DNA from: Enhydrobacter sp. | GTDB taxonomy: Bacteria > Pseudomonadota > Alphaproteobacteria > Reyranellales > Reyranellaceae | DNA: 64,000 nucleotides | Reading direction: 5' to 3' | NCBI GenBank assembly: GCA_026126105.1 | Contig: JAHCJV010000007.1 | Coordinates: forward strand, 1 to 64,000 | Part shown: piece by piece, positions 43,965 to 58,025 of the stretch | How the letters are laid out: each line of letters begins with the position of its first letter | Numbering within the stretch: the first letter of the stretch is position 1 | Notes under the pieces: model-generated | Seen by the model: only the letters and a program-made list of their open reading frames with translations | Told to the model about the DNA's origin: nothing | Databases searched by the model: none | Made by a program: the position numbers and the translations under genes

Positions 43965-45836
43965 TCAGTTTGCGTCGATCGCTTGCATGGACCCTGGAGA
44001 GTCGAGCAGTGAGACGAGGACGCGCTCGAGAGAGTCGGGTTCGATCGGCTTCTGCAGCAGCGGCACGTTTGCGTACCGGCGATCGATGCTGTCGCGCTGG
44101 TAGCCGGTCAGGAAAATGAACGGTACGCCGTTGGCGATCAGGTAGTCCGCAAGTGGCTCGGCGAGCTCGCCGGCGAGGTTAAAGTCGAGCAGGGCGCCAT
44201 CGAAGCGCTCCTCGCGTGCGGCCGCCAGTCCGTCAGCGAGCCGCGCATACGGTCCGAGCACCGTGGCGCCGCGACTTTCGAGCAACTTCTTGGCCATCAT
44301 TCCGACCAGGAATTCGTCCTCGACCATAAGCAGCCGCTTGCCGGTCAGGCTGAGCGCACGGGCATTGCCGGATGGTTTCGCCCGGGGCGCGGCCTTCTGC
44401 GGCACGGGTTCCGGATTGACGATCTGGGCACGCGGAATGAGCAGCCGACAGCAGAGACCCTCCCGCCGCCAGTCGTACAGCACGCCGCCACGGAACTGCG
44501 CCTCGATGCTGGAGCGCACGATGGAGAGCCCGAAACCCAGGGAGGATGGTGGCGCTGCCGGGGGGCCGCCGATTTCCACCCATTCAACCTCGAGCGCGTC
44601 AGGTCCGATCGACCAGGTGACTTTGAGCTTGCCGGTGTCAGTCGACAGGGCACCGTACTTGGCGGCATTGGTCGCAAGCTCGTGCAGGGCGAGCGCGACG
44701 GCCTGCGCCGTCGCCGGCAGCAGCATCGCGGCGGGGCCGTCGGCCGTCACCCGCTCGCGGTGGTCGGCGCGATAGGGCGCCAGCTCCTCGTCGACGATCT
44801 GGCGCAGATTGGCACCCTGCCAGCGTGTCGACGACAGGAGGTTATGCGTCGCCGCCAGCGCATGGATGCGTCCTTCGACGGTCGAGATGAAGTCGGCGGT
44901 GGTCTTGGCCTTGGTGAGCCGCAGCACCGACAGCACGACCGCCAGCATGTTCTTGGCGCGATGGTCGACCTCGCGGGCCAGCAGGAGCTGACGCTCCTCG
45001 GCCCGTTTGCGGTCGGTGACGTCGACAGTCACGCCGTTCATGCGCACGGGCTTGCCATCGGCATCGTACGTTATGATGCCGGCGCCGTAGCACCAGCGCA
45101 CCTCGCCGCTGGGCCGCACGATCCGAAACTCCACCTGGAAGCGTGGCTCGCCTCCGGCAACGATCGCCGTCACGCTGTTCTTGTCGCGATCCTCCGGATG
45201 CATCATGGCTTCGATGCGTTCGACGGTCGGATGGAATGTGGCGGGATCGACGTCGAAGATGCGGAAGGGGCCTTCGTCCCACTCAATGTGGCCGGTTGTC
45301 AGGTCGACTTCCCACGAGCCCATGTCGCCGGCCGACAGGGCGATCGACCTGCGCTCCTCGCTCTGGCGCAGCTTCTCGGTCTGTGCTTCGAGCTCGGCGG
45401 TCCGCGCGGCAACCCTTTTCTCCAGCTCCCTGTTCATCGTCTCGAGCTGGCGGGTCGTGCGGAAGAGCTCGATGAAGACGCGGACCTTGGCGCGCAGCAC
45501 CTCGGGCACCACCGGCACGGTGACGTAGTCCACCGCGCCGATCTCGTAGCCGCGCAGATGGTCGGTCTCGGCGATCTGCACGCCGGAGACGAAGATCATG
45601 GCGAGTTTCTGGAAGCGTGGATGCTCGCGAATCATGGCGGCGAGCTGGAAGCCGTCGATCTGCGGCATCACCACGTCGATCAGCACGACGGCGACCTCGG
45701 TCTTGAGCAGGATGCCGAGCGCATCGTGCGGCGAGTTGGCCTTGATCAGGTTTTCGCCCAGCTCCTCGAGGATGACCTCGTAGGAAAGGAGCTTGGCAGG
45801 CTGATCGTCTACCAGCAGGATATTGACCTTGTCCAT
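43965..45836 (-). CDS. HWE-family sensor histidine kinase with receiver domains at both ends
   Basis: Soluble kinase of 623 residues. Domain order: receiver (1-120, acidic pocket in ILLVDDQPAKLL and phospho-aspartate in VAVVLIDVVMPQIDG), coiled coil (about 135-185), PAS with PAC (about 190-285), HWE dimerisation/kinase (292 is the histidine in EVDHRAKNMLAVVLSVL; the WxE of the family is seen in LEVEWVEIGGPP), and a second receiver (about 500-615, VEDEFLVGMMAKKLL, aspartate in GALLDFNLAG). HWE kinases often feed the alphaproteobacterial general stress response or light/redox signalling. ATG 45836 behind AGGGA; the upstream extension overlaps the poly-HAMP gene and is rejected. It lies 31 bp behind that kinase, surely co-transcribed. 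Confidence 0.9.
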   Translation of the reverse strand: MDKVNILLVDDQPAKLLSYEVILEELGENLIKANSPHDALGILLKTEVAVVLIDVVMPQIDGFQLAAMIREHPRFQKLAMIFVSGVQIAETDHLRGYEIGAVDYVTVPVVPEVLRAKVRVFIELFRTTRQLETMNRELEKRVAARTAELEAQTEKLRQSEERRSIALSAGDMGSWEVDLTTGHIEWDEGPFRIFDVDPATFHPTVERIEAMMHPEDRDKNSVTAIVAGGEPRFQVEFRIVRPSGEVRWCYGAGIITYDADGKPVRMNGVTVDVTDRKRAEERQLLLAREVDHRAKNMLAVVLSVLRLTKAKTTADFISTVEGRIHALAATHNLLSSTRWQGANLRQIVDEELAPYRADHRERVTADGPAAMLLPATAQAVALALHELATNAAKYGALSTDTGKLKVTWSIGPDALEVEWVEIGGPPAAPPSSLGFGLSIVRSSIEAQFRGGVLYDWRREGLCCRLLIPRAQIVNPEPVPQKAAPRAKPSGNARALSLTGKRLLMVEDEFLVGMMAKKLLESRGATVLGPYARLADGLAAAREERFDGALLDFNLAGELAEPLADYLIANGVPFIFLTGYQRDSIDRRYANVPLLQKPIEPDSLERVLVSLLDSPGSMQAIDAN

Positions 45837-45867
45837 TGGCGTCCCTGGCTGACCTAGACGCCTGTCT

Positions 45868-50748
<4,881 letters not shown>

Positions 50749-50850
50749 TCTCGCGCTCCCGAAGGGCTACAGCACTGCGGGAATCGCAAAGAGTCATGTG
50801 CTTGATGGAACCCGTCCAATCAGCGTACAACCCGCCCCGCAACCGACATG

Positions 50851-50875
50851 AACGTATTCACGTGCCACAGGTTGC
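50851..50875 (-). promoter_or_regulatory. EcfG-like promoter of the poly-HAMP kinase gene
   Basis: On the minus strand GCAAC (50875-50871), 16 bases, CGTT (50854-50851): one mismatch to the EcfG consensus. Transcription would start near 50843 with a leader of about 95 bases. Confidence 0.45.
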
Positions 50876-50902
50876 GCGAAAAGCTGGGAATCTCGATAGA
50901 TT

Positions 50903-51628
50903 CTAGGCTGCCGGCGCAACCGACAAGCCGTTGACCTTGTGTTTTTGGATCAAGCTGGCAATCAGGCCAGACTTCTTGGCCTGCTCGACGAAAGCGGCGA
51001 TATACTCTGCGCCGGCCTTCGCAGGCTTGTTGCAGCCAACGGCCTGCTGCACGGCACTGAACTTGCCCTCGAGGATGGTGGCGCCCGGCATTTTGGCAAT
51101 GTCCTTGAGCAGCCCTGGCCTCAGTCCGGCCAGAACATCGATCTTGTCCTCAACGAACTTGTTGAAGGCGCCGTCCAGGCCCGGGATTTGGATCAGTTCG
51201 GCATTCTTGATGTTGTTCTCGAGCCAGAGGCCATACGCCGAGCGCGCCGACGTGACGATCCTCACGCCTTTCCTGTCGACCTCGGCGAGCGATTTGATCG
51301 GCGATCCTGGCGGAACCATGTAGGTCGCCTCGATTTCTACGTAGGCCGCGCTGAAGGTCATCACGGCCGCGCGCTGCGGCTCGGCGCCAATCAGGCCGAT
51401 ATCCCAGACGTCCTTGCCCGCCTGATCGGCCAGCTCGCCCGGGCTCTTGAAGGTGACGTAGCGCACCGGCACGCCGAGCGACTTGGCGATCTCGCGCGCC
51501 ACGTCCGGGGCCACGCCTTCGGGCTCCGAAGTCGGACTGCGGCCGGTGACCAGCAGGAAATTTGAGAGATTGATGCCGGCGCGCAGAACGCCGGTGGGAG
51601 CGAGCTCAGCTCGGGCTTGGTCGGACAT
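50903..51628 (-). CDS. family 3-type solute-binding protein without signal peptide
   Basis: Protein of 241 residues with the amino-acid-type (family 3) binding fold: LRAGINLSNFLLVTGR, GVAPDVAREIAKSLGVPVRY, VWDIGLIGAEPQRAAVM, ATYMVPPGSPIKSL. An in-frame TAG four codons upstream of ATG 51628 excludes a signal peptide, so it should stay in the cytoplasm. Cyclohexadienyl-dehydratase-like enzymes and cytosolic sensors share this fold, but I see no catalytic signature. Divergent from the carboxylesterase gene with only 40 bp between the starts, so they may share control. Confidence 0.85.
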   Translation of the reverse strand: MSDQARAELAPTGVLRAGINLSNFLLVTGRSPTSEPEGVAPDVAREIAKSLGVPVRYVTFKSPGELADQAGKDVWDIGLIGAEPQRAAVMTFSAAYVEIEATYMVPPGSPIKSLAEVDRKGVRIVTSARSAYGLWLENNIKNAELIQIPGLDGAFNKFVEDKIDVLAGLRPGLLKDIAKMPGATILEGKFSAVQQAVGCNKPAKAGAEYIAAFVEQAKKSGLIASLIQKHKVNGLSVAPAA

Positions 51629-51668
51629 GAAGCCAGTCTATACTGGCGGCGAGGGGAGTAAACCGCGG

Positions 51669-53186
51669 ATGGCAGAGGTCGTCGTCGAGACCGCGTCCGG
51701 AAGGGTGCGGGGGCAAAGAGAGCGGGGCGCCAGCATCTTCAAGGGCATTCCCTATGCGGCACCGCCGCTCGGCGTCAGTCGGTTCAGTCCGCCACGCAAA
51801 ATGGAATCCTGGGCCGGCATCCGCGACGCACTGGCCTATGGCAATCTCGCAATCCAGGCAGAGAACGCGTTCAGCCTGCCGGCCGATCTCATGGCGATCT
51901 GGCCATTGGGCGGCATCGAGAAGACCAGCGAGGACTGCCTCTATCTGAACGTCTGGACCTCCGGCACTTCCGGCCCCAAGCGGCCGGTGATGTTCTGGTG
52001 TCATGGCGGGGGATTCTTCACCGGCTCAGGCTCGTCGCCCTGGACGGATGGCGGCAATCTCTGCCGGCTCGACGATGTCGTGGTCGTGTCGTTCAACCAT
52101 CGTCTCGGCGCACTGGGATATCTCCATCTCGAGGACATTGGCGGCAGCGGCTTCGCCGGTTCGGGCACGGCGGGTGTGCGCGACATCGTTGCCGCGCTCG
52201 AATGGGTACGCGACAACATCGCGAGCTTCGGTGGCGATGCGGACAACGTGACGATCTTCGGCGAGTCGGGTGGTGGCGCGAAGGTCGGTGTCCTGATGGC
52301 GTTGCCCTCGGCAAGGGGCCTGTTCCACAAGGCCATCATCCAGAGTGGGCCCGCACTGCAGATGGCAACGCGCGAGGACGGCACCAGAACGGCCCGGCAG
52401 TTCTTGGAGCAGCTCGGACTTGGCGAGAAGGACGCCGACGTACTGCGCAGCCTGCCGGTCGAAAGGATCCTCGCGGCCCAGATTGCGGTCCAGGCATCGG
52501 TCAGCCGCGCCTCGATTGCCGATCGGCGGCGGGTCGGCTTCAACCCAGTGATCGACGGAACCTTCTTTCCGGGCGGACCGTTCGCGCCGGCCGCGCCGGC
52601 GGCCTCGGCACATGTGCCGCTGATGATCGGCTCCAACAAGGACGAGCAATCCCTGTTCCTCGGTCATCTCCCCTGGGTGACCGGAGCGACGTTCGACAAT
52701 CTTCCGGAAGCACTGAAACCCTATCTCGGCGATCGTTCGGCGAAGGTCGTCGCGAGCTACCGCGCCGCGCAGCCGGTGCTGCCACCCGACCAGCTCGGCC
52801 TGATCATCGTCGGCGACCTCGGCGTCCGCATGATGTCGCTGCAGATGGCGGAGCGAAAGCTGGCGCAGAAAGCAGCCGACGTCTTCGTCTATTTGTTTGC
52901 GTGGGAGACCCCGGTGCTGGGCGGCCGGCTGCGATCCTGCCACACACTGGAAATTCCCTTCGTCTTCAATACCGCCGACACGGCCGAGTTGACCGGCGAC
53001 GATCCCGCGCGGCTGCCGCTCGCAGAAGCCATGGCCCGCGCCTGGCTCGCATTTGCCAAAGACGGCACTCCCGGCTGGCCGGCCTACGACCTTACCGATC
53101 GCCCGACAATGGTGTTCGATGTGAAGAGCCGTGTTGAAAATGACCCGTTCGGCGTGGAGCGGCGGGTCTGGGAGGAAACGCCATGA
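51669..53186 (+). CDS. type B carboxylesterase
   Basis: Alpha/beta hydrolase of 505 residues. Begins VETASGRVRGQRERGASIFKGIPYA; the oxyanion hole is in FWCHGGGFFTGSG (about 117-129), nucleophile serine in TIFGESGGGAKVG (about 201), acidic residue probably in GSNKDEQSLF and histidine in RSCHTLEIPFVF (about 423). The elbow reads GESGGG rather than the usual GESAGG, a mild variant. No signal peptide, so cytoplasmic. Hydrolyses carboxylic esters or carbamates. ATG 51669 is used; the longer frame runs over the divergent gene. Its stop overlaps the enolase-superfamily start (ATGA). Confidence 0.9.
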   Translation: MAEVVVETASGRVRGQRERGASIFKGIPYAAPPLGVSRFSPPRKMESWAGIRDALAYGNLAIQAENAFSLPADLMAIWPLGGIEKTSEDCLYLNVWTSGTSGPKRPVMFWCHGGGFFTGSGSSPWTDGGNLCRLDDVVVVSFNHRLGALGYLHLEDIGGSGFAGSGTAGVRDIVAALEWVRDNIASFGGDADNVTIFGESGGGAKVGVLMALPSARGLFHKAIIQSGPALQMATREDGTRTARQFLEQLGLGEKDADVLRSLPVERILAAQIAVQASVSRASIADRRRVGFNPVIDGTFFPGGPFAPAAPAASAHVPLMIGSNKDEQSLFLGHLPWVTGATFDNLPEALKPYLGDRSAKVVASYRAAQPVLPPDQLGLIIVGDLGVRMMSLQMAERKLAQKAADVFVYLFAWETPVLGGRLRSCHTLEIPFVFNTADTAELTGDDPARLPLAEAMARAWLAFAKDGTPGWPAYDLTDRPTMVFDVKSRVENDPFGVERRVWEETP

Positions 53187-54286
53187 AGATCACCGACGTA
53201 TCCCTGACGCTGTTCGCCTGGGACGACATTCCGCCCACGCAGTATGGGCTGCACAGCCGCTTCGCCGGCTCGAGCGCGCTCGGCCTACTGCGAATCCGCA
53301 CCGACGATGGTGTCGAAGGCCATGCCTTCCTGGGCTCGGCATCGAACTCGGCGGCAACCGACGGCCAGGGGCTGATCACCCATCTGAAGCCGGTGCTGAT
53401 GGGCAGGGACCCCATGCATCGCGAGGCGATCGTCGCCGATCTGTGGCGCAAGCAGCGCGCCTGCGGTGTGCGCGCGATCGGCGCGGCCGACGTGGCGCTG
53501 TGGGACCTTCTCGGCAAGGCGATGGGCCAGCCAATTCATCGCCTGCTCGGCACTTTCCGCGAATCCGTGCCGGCATATGCGAGCTCGGCCGTTCTCAAAT
53601 CTCCCGAGGAGTACGCGGAGGAAGCGCTCGAGTATAAGGAATACGGTTGGGCCGCCTACAAGATCCATCCGCCGACTCGCTGGCAGGACGACATCAAGGT
53701 CTGCGAGGCGGTGCGCAAGGCGGTCGGCGACTACACGATCATGCTCGATTCGACCTGGGCCTACGATTATCCGTCGGCGGTTCGCGTCGGTCGCGCCGTT
53801 CAGGACATGGGCTACTACTGGTACGAGGATCCGCTGCACGACCAGGACATCTACAACTACGTTAAGCTGAAACAGGCATTGTCGATCCCGATCCTCGCGA
53901 CCGAGTATCCGATCGCCGGCCTCGAGTCCTATCAGCCGTGGATCATGCTGCAGGCGACAGACTTCCTGCGCGGCGACGTGGCGGTGAAGGGCGGCATCAC
54001 GACCCTGGTGAAGACCGCACATCTCGCGGAAGCCTTCCGCATGAACTACGAAGTCCATCACGGCGGCAACTCGCTGAACAACGTCGCCAACCTCCATGTC
54101 ATCGCCTCGATCCGCAATACGACCTTCTTCGAGGTGCTGCTGCCCGATGCGGCGCAGAAATACGGGCTGGAGCAGGACATCGTCGTCGGCCGCGACGGCA
54201 TGGTTCATGTGCCCAACGGACCGGGTCTCGGTGCCGCCATCGACTTCAAGCTGATCGAACGCAAGAAGGTCGCTGTTCTGTCGTGA
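53183..54286 (+). CDS. enolase-superfamily (mandelate racemase/muconate lactonizing type) enzyme
   Basis: Cytoplasmic TIM-barrel enzyme of 367 residues. Capping domain 1-125, then barrel with the catalytic strand YKIHPPTRW (about 155-163; the KxH variant of KxK), metal ligands aspartate in [10 protein letters not shown], glutamate in YWYEDPLHD and glutamate in ILATEYPI, and a histidine pair in [12 protein letters not shown]. Abstracts a proton alpha to a carboxylate, as acid-sugar dehydratases, racemases or lactonising enzymes do. Coupled by overlaps to the esterase before it and the YaiI-type gene after it. An ester of a hydroxy acid or acid sugar cleaved by the esterase and then dehydrated here is a plausible pathway, but inferred. 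Confidence 0.88.
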   Translation: MKITDVSLTLFAWDDIPPTQYGLHSRFAGSSALGLLRIRTDDGVEGHAFLGSASNSAATDGQGLITHLKPVLMGRDPMHREAIVADLWRKQRACGVRAIGAADVALWDLLGKAMGQPIHRLLGTFRESVPAYASSAVLKSPEEYAEEALEYKEYGWAAYKIHPPTRWQDDIKVCEAVRKAVGDYTIMLDSTWAYDYPSAVRVGRAVQDMGYYWYEDPLHDQDIYNYVKLKQALSIPILATEYPIAGLESYQPWIMLQATDFLRGDVAVKGGITTLVKTAHLAEAFRMNYEVHHGGNSLNNVANLHVIASIRNTTFFEVLLPDAAQKYGLEQDIVVGRDGMVHVPNGPGLGAAIDFKLIERKKVAVLS

Positions 54287-54744
54287 CCGCCATATACATC
54301 GACGCCGACGCCTGTCCGGTGAAGGCCGAGATCTATCGCGTTGCCGAGCGCTACAGGCTCAAGGTCTTCGTCGTCAGCAATTCGTACCTGAACGTGCCGC
54401 GCGATCTGCGGCACGAGCTGGTCGTGGTGAGCGACGGCTTCGATGCGGCCGACAACTGGATCGCCGAGCGGGTCGGACCGAACGACATCGTCGTCACGGC
54501 CGACATCCCGCTCGCCGACCGCAGCATCAAGGCCGGCGCATCTGTGATCGGCAATACCGGAGTGCCCTTCACCCCGGCCTCGATCGGCATGGCAATGGCC
54601 AATCGCGAGCTGCTTTCCAACCTCCGCGCCATGGGCGAGATTACCGGCGGACCGAAGCCGATGACCCAACGCGACCGCTCGCGCTTCCTGTCGGCGCTCG
54701 ACGAGGCCGTCCAAAGGATCAGGAAGGCCGGAAGAGCGAGATGA
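54283..54744 (+). CDS. YaiI/YqxD family protein (DUF188, PIN-like)
   Basis: Protein of 153 residues. Family signature [20 protein letters not shown] at the start (about 4-23), then [39 protein letters not shown] and [20 protein letters not shown]. The conserved aspartates at both blocks suggest a PIN-like metal site, perhaps a nuclease, but no function is established. GTG 54283 overlaps the previous stop (GTGA) and puts the family start in frame. Its joining to the esterase operon is probably only transcriptional. Confidence 0.88.
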   Translation: MTAIYIDADACPVKAEIYRVAERYRLKVFVVSNSYLNVPRDLRHELVVVSDGFDAADNWIAERVGPNDIVVTADIPLADRSIKAGASVIGNTGVPFTPASIGMAMANRELLSNLRAMGEITGGPKPMTQRDRSRFLSALDEAVQRIRKAGRAR

Positions 54745-54805
54745 TCAGGCCGCCCTCATTAGACTAGGATCGTGCAGACGCCCGACCGGATGAGAGCGTC
54801 TCGAG

Positions 54806-56395
54806 CTACTTGTCGAGCCAGATGTCTTCGAACCGGAAACCGTTGTAGACGCTGTTCACGTTGGCGACGTAGCCCTTCACGTGGGGCTGCATGCAGATCG
54901 CGGCGCGGTTCCACATGATGATCGGCCGGGCGTTGTCCTCGAGCAGCTTCCTGTCGATCTCCCACACGACCTTCTTGCGCTCGGCCATGTCGCTCATCGC
55001 CGACTGCTTCTCCATCAGCTTGTCGATCTCGGGGTTGCAGTAGCCCGGGTAGTTGCGTTCCGACTTGCAGGAGAAGTTCTCGAAGTAGTTCTGGTCGGGA
55101 TCGTCGACGCCGTTGCCGGTGGTGTTGAGACCGACCGAGTAGTCCTTGCGCGTCACCCTGGGGAACCACTGCGTGGTCTCGATGATCTCCACGTCGGCAT
55201 CGATCCAGATGTCCTTAAGCTGGCTGGCCAGGATTACCGCCGGGTCCTTGTACAGCGAGATACCGCGGGTCGCGATCTTGAGCTTGAGCGGTTTGTCGGG
55301 GCCGTAGCCCGCTTTCTTCATCAGCGCGCGGGCTTCCTCGCGGTTCTTGTCCACGTTGCCGCCGTAGCCCGGCACGCTGTTCAGCATCTCTTCCGGCATG
55401 CCCCATACGCCGTCCTTCAGCGGCTGCATGGTGCCGCCTTGCAGCGCGTCACCCTGGTTGAGGATGTCGATGAACGCCTTGCGGTCGAGGGCCAGGACCA
55501 GGGCGCGGCGCAGATCCGGGTTGTCGAAAGGCGGCGCATCACGGTTCAGGATCAGGTTCGTCGAGTTGTTCATCGACGTAATCTGGCACTGCGCGTTGGG
55601 CAGCTGGTTCTTGATGTCCTTGAGCAGCGGGATGGTCACTTCCCAGGGGAAGGTGATGTCGAAGCGACCCGATATGAAGCTCAGGACCGCCGTGCCGCGG
55701 TTGGGCACGATGGTGAACTCAATGCCGTCCAGATAGGGCTTGCCCTTCTTCCAGTAATCGGGATTACGGGCGATCTTGATGCCCTCGTTCTGCTTGAACT
55801 CGACGAACTTGAACGGCCCGGTGCCGACCGGGCGGGTGCGCATCTGCGCCGCCGGCACATGGCACGGGTAGATCGGCGAGTAGCCGGAGGCGAGCAGCGA
55901 GGGCAGTGACGGTTGCGGCCGCTGCAGGTGGATCGTGGCTTCATGGTCGCCGTTGGCGGTGACTTTCTCGACGTTGCTGTACCAGGTCTTGCGCGGGTTG
56001 GCGCGCAGCCTGTCCTCGGACTTGCCGGTCAGCAGGTCGAAGGTGCAGACGACGTCCTTGGCGGTGAACGGCTTGCCGTCATGCCACTTAACGCCCTCCT
56101 GCAGCTTGAACGTAAGGGCCTTGCCGTCGGCGCTCCAGCTCCAAGACTTGGCGAGATCGGGCACGATCGACTGCGGGCTGTTCTGCGCCACATTCTGGTC
56201 ATACAGCACGAGATTGTTGAACACCGACATCATCGGGATCACGGTCGAGTTGGTCGCCGTCTCGTGGATCGACAGGGTCGGCGGATTGTCGCGATGGTAC
56301 ATCTTGAGGACGCCGCCGCTCTTCTGGGCCAGCGCCAAACCACTCGAGCAGACAAGGGCTGCCACAAAGGCGCCCCCCAACAACATTGGACGCAT
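54806..56395 (-). CDS. ABC peptide-binding protein, family 5
   Basis: Periplasmic binding protein of 529 residues. Signal peptide MRPMLLGGAFVAALVCSSGL, ending ALAQ. Family blocks: KSGGVLKMYHRDNPPTLSIH, LQEGVKWHDGKPFTAKDVV, RPVGTGPFKFVEFKQNEGI, NLILNRDAPPFDNPDLRRA. GGGAAGGAAA before ATG 56395. No permease or ATPase of the peptide type adjoins it, so it is an orphan in the window or its partners are lost or elsewhere. Ligand unknown. Confidence 0.9.
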   Translation of the reverse strand: MRPMLLGGAFVAALVCSSGLALAQKSGGVLKMYHRDNPPTLSIHETATNSTVIPMMSVFNNLVLYDQNVAQNSPQSIVPDLAKSWSWSADGKALTFKLQEGVKWHDGKPFTAKDVVCTFDLLTGKSEDRLRANPRKTWYSNVEKVTANGDHEATIHLQRPQPSLPSLLASGYSPIYPCHVPAAQMRTRPVGTGPFKFVEFKQNEGIKIARNPDYWKKGKPYLDGIEFTIVPNRGTAVLSFISGRFDITFPWEVTIPLLKDIKNQLPNAQCQITSMNNSTNLILNRDAPPFDNPDLRRALVLALDRKAFIDILNQGDALQGGTMQPLKDGVWGMPEEMLNSVPGYGGNVDKNREEARALMKKAGYGPDKPLKLKIATRGISLYKDPAVILASQLKDIWIDADVEIIETTQWFPRVTRKDYSVGLNTTGNGVDDPDQNYFENFSCKSERNYPGYCNPEIDKLMEKQSAMSDMAERKKVVWEIDRKLLEDNARPIIMWNRAAICMQPHVKGYVANVNSVYNGFRFEDIWLDK

Positions 56396-56525
56396 TGCAT
56401 TTTCCTTCCCAGATCGTGCCGCGTGTCTCCCGATCGACGGGGCTGCGGCTTCGTTGCCACGACATTCTACATCGCTTGTCCGAACGCGACAGGCTCGAAT
56501 TGCTGCTGCACCGCAGCGGGGAGAA

Positions 56526-56747
56526 ATGAATGCGTCGGAGATCCGCTCGTCGACGACGGTTGAGTCACGGATCGTTCCAGATGATCCCGAAGGCATCATT
56601 CCGGCACCCACGCGCAGTGACGTCTATGTGTGCCGGCGGACTGGCGACATGCCGCAGATATCAGCAGTGACAATCATCATGTATGACGAGGGCGGCTGGA
56701 CCGAGAGGCGTGCCAAGACGCTGGCGGGAATCAGGGCCGTTCCGTAG
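56526..56747 (+). CDS. doubtful small open frame (73 aa)
   Basis: ATG 56526 behind GGGGAGA opens 73 codons: MNASEIRSSTTVESRIVPDD, then DVYVCRRTGDMPQISAVTII. I recognise no family and the composition is not strongly protein-like. It could be a remnant of a larger gene or chance. The alternative long frame starting far upstream is antisense to the binding-protein gene and is rejected. Confidence 0.25.
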   Translation: MNASEIRSSTTVESRIVPDDPEGIIPAPTRSDVYVCRRTGDMPQISAVTIIMYDEGGWTERRAKTLAGIRAVP

Positions 56748-56763
56748 GACTCGTGCTGAAGAT

Positions 56764-56888
56764 GCCCCATCATCCCGTCTTGCCGAACGAAGCCAACCGT
56801 AGTCGAGGGATCTGGTAATGCCGGTAGCAGCGAGAGAAGAGATCCTTACACTCCGTCTCGCTACGCTCGGCTCCGGTCGGAATGACAG
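56764..56888. repeat. imperfect inverted intergenic repeat
   Basis: The left arm, read on the minus strand from about 56812 to 56764 (AGATCC, then CTACGGTTGGCTTCGTTCGG, then GACGGGATGA), resembles the right arm read on the plus strand from about 56840 (AGATCC, then CTACGCTCGGCTCCGGTCGG, then AATGACAG). The arms flank a centre of about 27 bases. The CTACGnTCGGnT...GGnATGA pattern resembles dispersed intergenic repeats seen in many proteobacteria. The right arm ends exactly at the ATG of the orphan ATPase gene. Confidence 0.5.
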
Positions 56889-57881
56889 ATGACCAACATC
56901 GTCGTTGAGAGCGTCTCGTGCAGTTTCGGCTCCGTGCTGGCCGTCGACAACGTCGACCTGACCGTGGCAAAGGGCGAGTTCCTCACGCTGCTTGGGCCTT
57001 CAGGCTGCGGCAAGACCACCCTGCTGCGCCTGATTGCGGGCTTCTGCGAGCTCGACAGCGGGGAAATTCGTTTTGGCGAGCACCGCATCGATCGCCTGTC
57101 GGCGCATCGACGCGATATCGGAATGGTGTCCCAGAACTACCCCGCTATTCCCAACCTTACGGTCGCCGGCAACGTGGCTTATGGGCTCAAGGCGCGGAGA
57201 GTCCAGCCGGACGAGGAGGCGCGCCGGGTCGACGAGGCCCTGGCGCTGGTCCAGCTCGCGGGCTATGGCGAACGTAAGCCGCACGAACTCTCGGGCGGGC
57301 AGCTGCAGCGGGTCGCGATCGCGCGCGCCCTGGTGATCCGCCCGCAGGTGCTTTTGTTCGACGAGCCGCTCAGCAATCTCGATGCGCCGCTAAGGGTCAG
57401 CATGCGAGCCGAGATCCGCGCGCTCCAGAAGTCGCTCGGCATCACCGCGATATATGTCACGCATGACCAGGAGGAGGCGATGTCGATGTCCGACCGCATC
57501 GCTCTGATGAATGCCGGGAAGCTCGAGCAGGTGGGCATGCCGATCGACATCTACCGCCGTCCCGCGTCGCGCTTCGCGGCCGAGTTCATGGGCATGACCA
57601 ACCTCGTCAAGGCTACGGCCCTCGGGCTGGCCGCGCCGGTCTTGGTGTCACTGCGTCCGGAGGCGCTGCGCTTTGCCGAAGAGGCGCCGGCCGGTTGGCA
57701 GCAACTCACCGCGACGATCGTCCGGATCGAGATGTTGGGGCCGCTCACCCGCGTCGATCTAACGCTTGCCAACGGCACGCCGATCCGGATGGCCATGCTG
57801 GACGCGACGGACCGCGCCCTGACCATCGACTCTGTCGTTTGTCTCGCTTTCGATACGGCCCGGTTGACGGTCGTTCGGTGA
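56889..57881 (+). CDS. orphan ABC importer ATPase (polyamine/iron type)
   Basis: ATPase of 330 residues. Walker [15 protein letters not shown] (about 37-50), Q loop MVSQNYPAIPNLTV (SQNYPAIPN in place of the usual FQNYALFPH), signature LSGGQLQRVAIARAL, Walker [16 protein letters not shown], switch histidine YVTHDQEEAMSMSDR, short C-terminal TOBE domain. All catalytic residues are present. The ribosome-binding site is weak (CGGAA) because the inverted repeat ends at the ATG. No binding-protein or complete permease gene of its type adjoins; only a permease start follows. Either it serves a transporter elsewhere or it is a relic of a deleted operon. Confidence 0.88.
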   Translation: MTNIVVESVSCSFGSVLAVDNVDLTVAKGEFLTLLGPSGCGKTTLLRLIAGFCELDSGEIRFGEHRIDRLSAHRRDIGMVSQNYPAIPNLTVAGNVAYGLKARRVQPDEEARRVDEALALVQLAGYGERKPHELSGGQLQRVAIARALVIRPQVLLFDEPLSNLDAPLRVSMRAEIRALQKSLGITAIYVTHDQEEAMSMSDRIALMNAGKLEQVGMPIDIYRRPASRFAAEFMGMTNLVKATALGLAAPVLVSLRPEALRFAEEAPAGWQQLTATIVRIEMLGPLTRVDLTLANGTPIRMAMLDATDRALTIDSVVCLAFDTARLTVVR

Positions 57882-57961
57882 AGCTGGCGGTGGCGCATCA
57901 GCAGCTTCTGCCGTCGCCGATTGCGGTGCTCGGGCTGCTCATCCTCGCGGCGTTCCGAAGT
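57878..57961 (+). pseudogene. severed N-terminal start of an ABC permease gene
   Basis: GTG 57878 overlaps the ATPase stop (GTGA), the normal coupling of a next operon gene, and reads VKLAVAHQQLLPSP followed by the hydrophobic IAVLGLLILAAF, like the first span of a PotB-type permease. After about 26 codons the permease character ends (RSRTAGCAARKN and beyond, running out of frame under the AsmA gene). It looks like the stub of a permease gene left after a deletion whose other end lies before the AsmA gene. Confidence 0.5.
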
Positions 57962-58025
57962 CGGACTGCCGGGTGCGCCGCTCGAAAAAATCAAACAAAT
58001 CTGGTCGGCAACGCTAAGCTACGGC

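Larger units (their letters stand above)
56396..56888. other. 493-bp interval without a confident gene
   Basis: The only gap over 300 bases. 56396-56525 would carry the promoter of the minus-strand binding-protein gene; I see no clear boxes. 56526-56747 holds a doubtful 73-codon frame. 56764-56888 is an imperfect inverted repeat. No tRNA-like or transposase sequence. Confidence 0.6.

Noticed and set aside
54757..54785. Terminator hairpin AGACGC/GCGTCT between the YaiI-type and peptide-binding genes
   Set aside because: Only 6 bp with a 14-base loop and no T tract on either strand.
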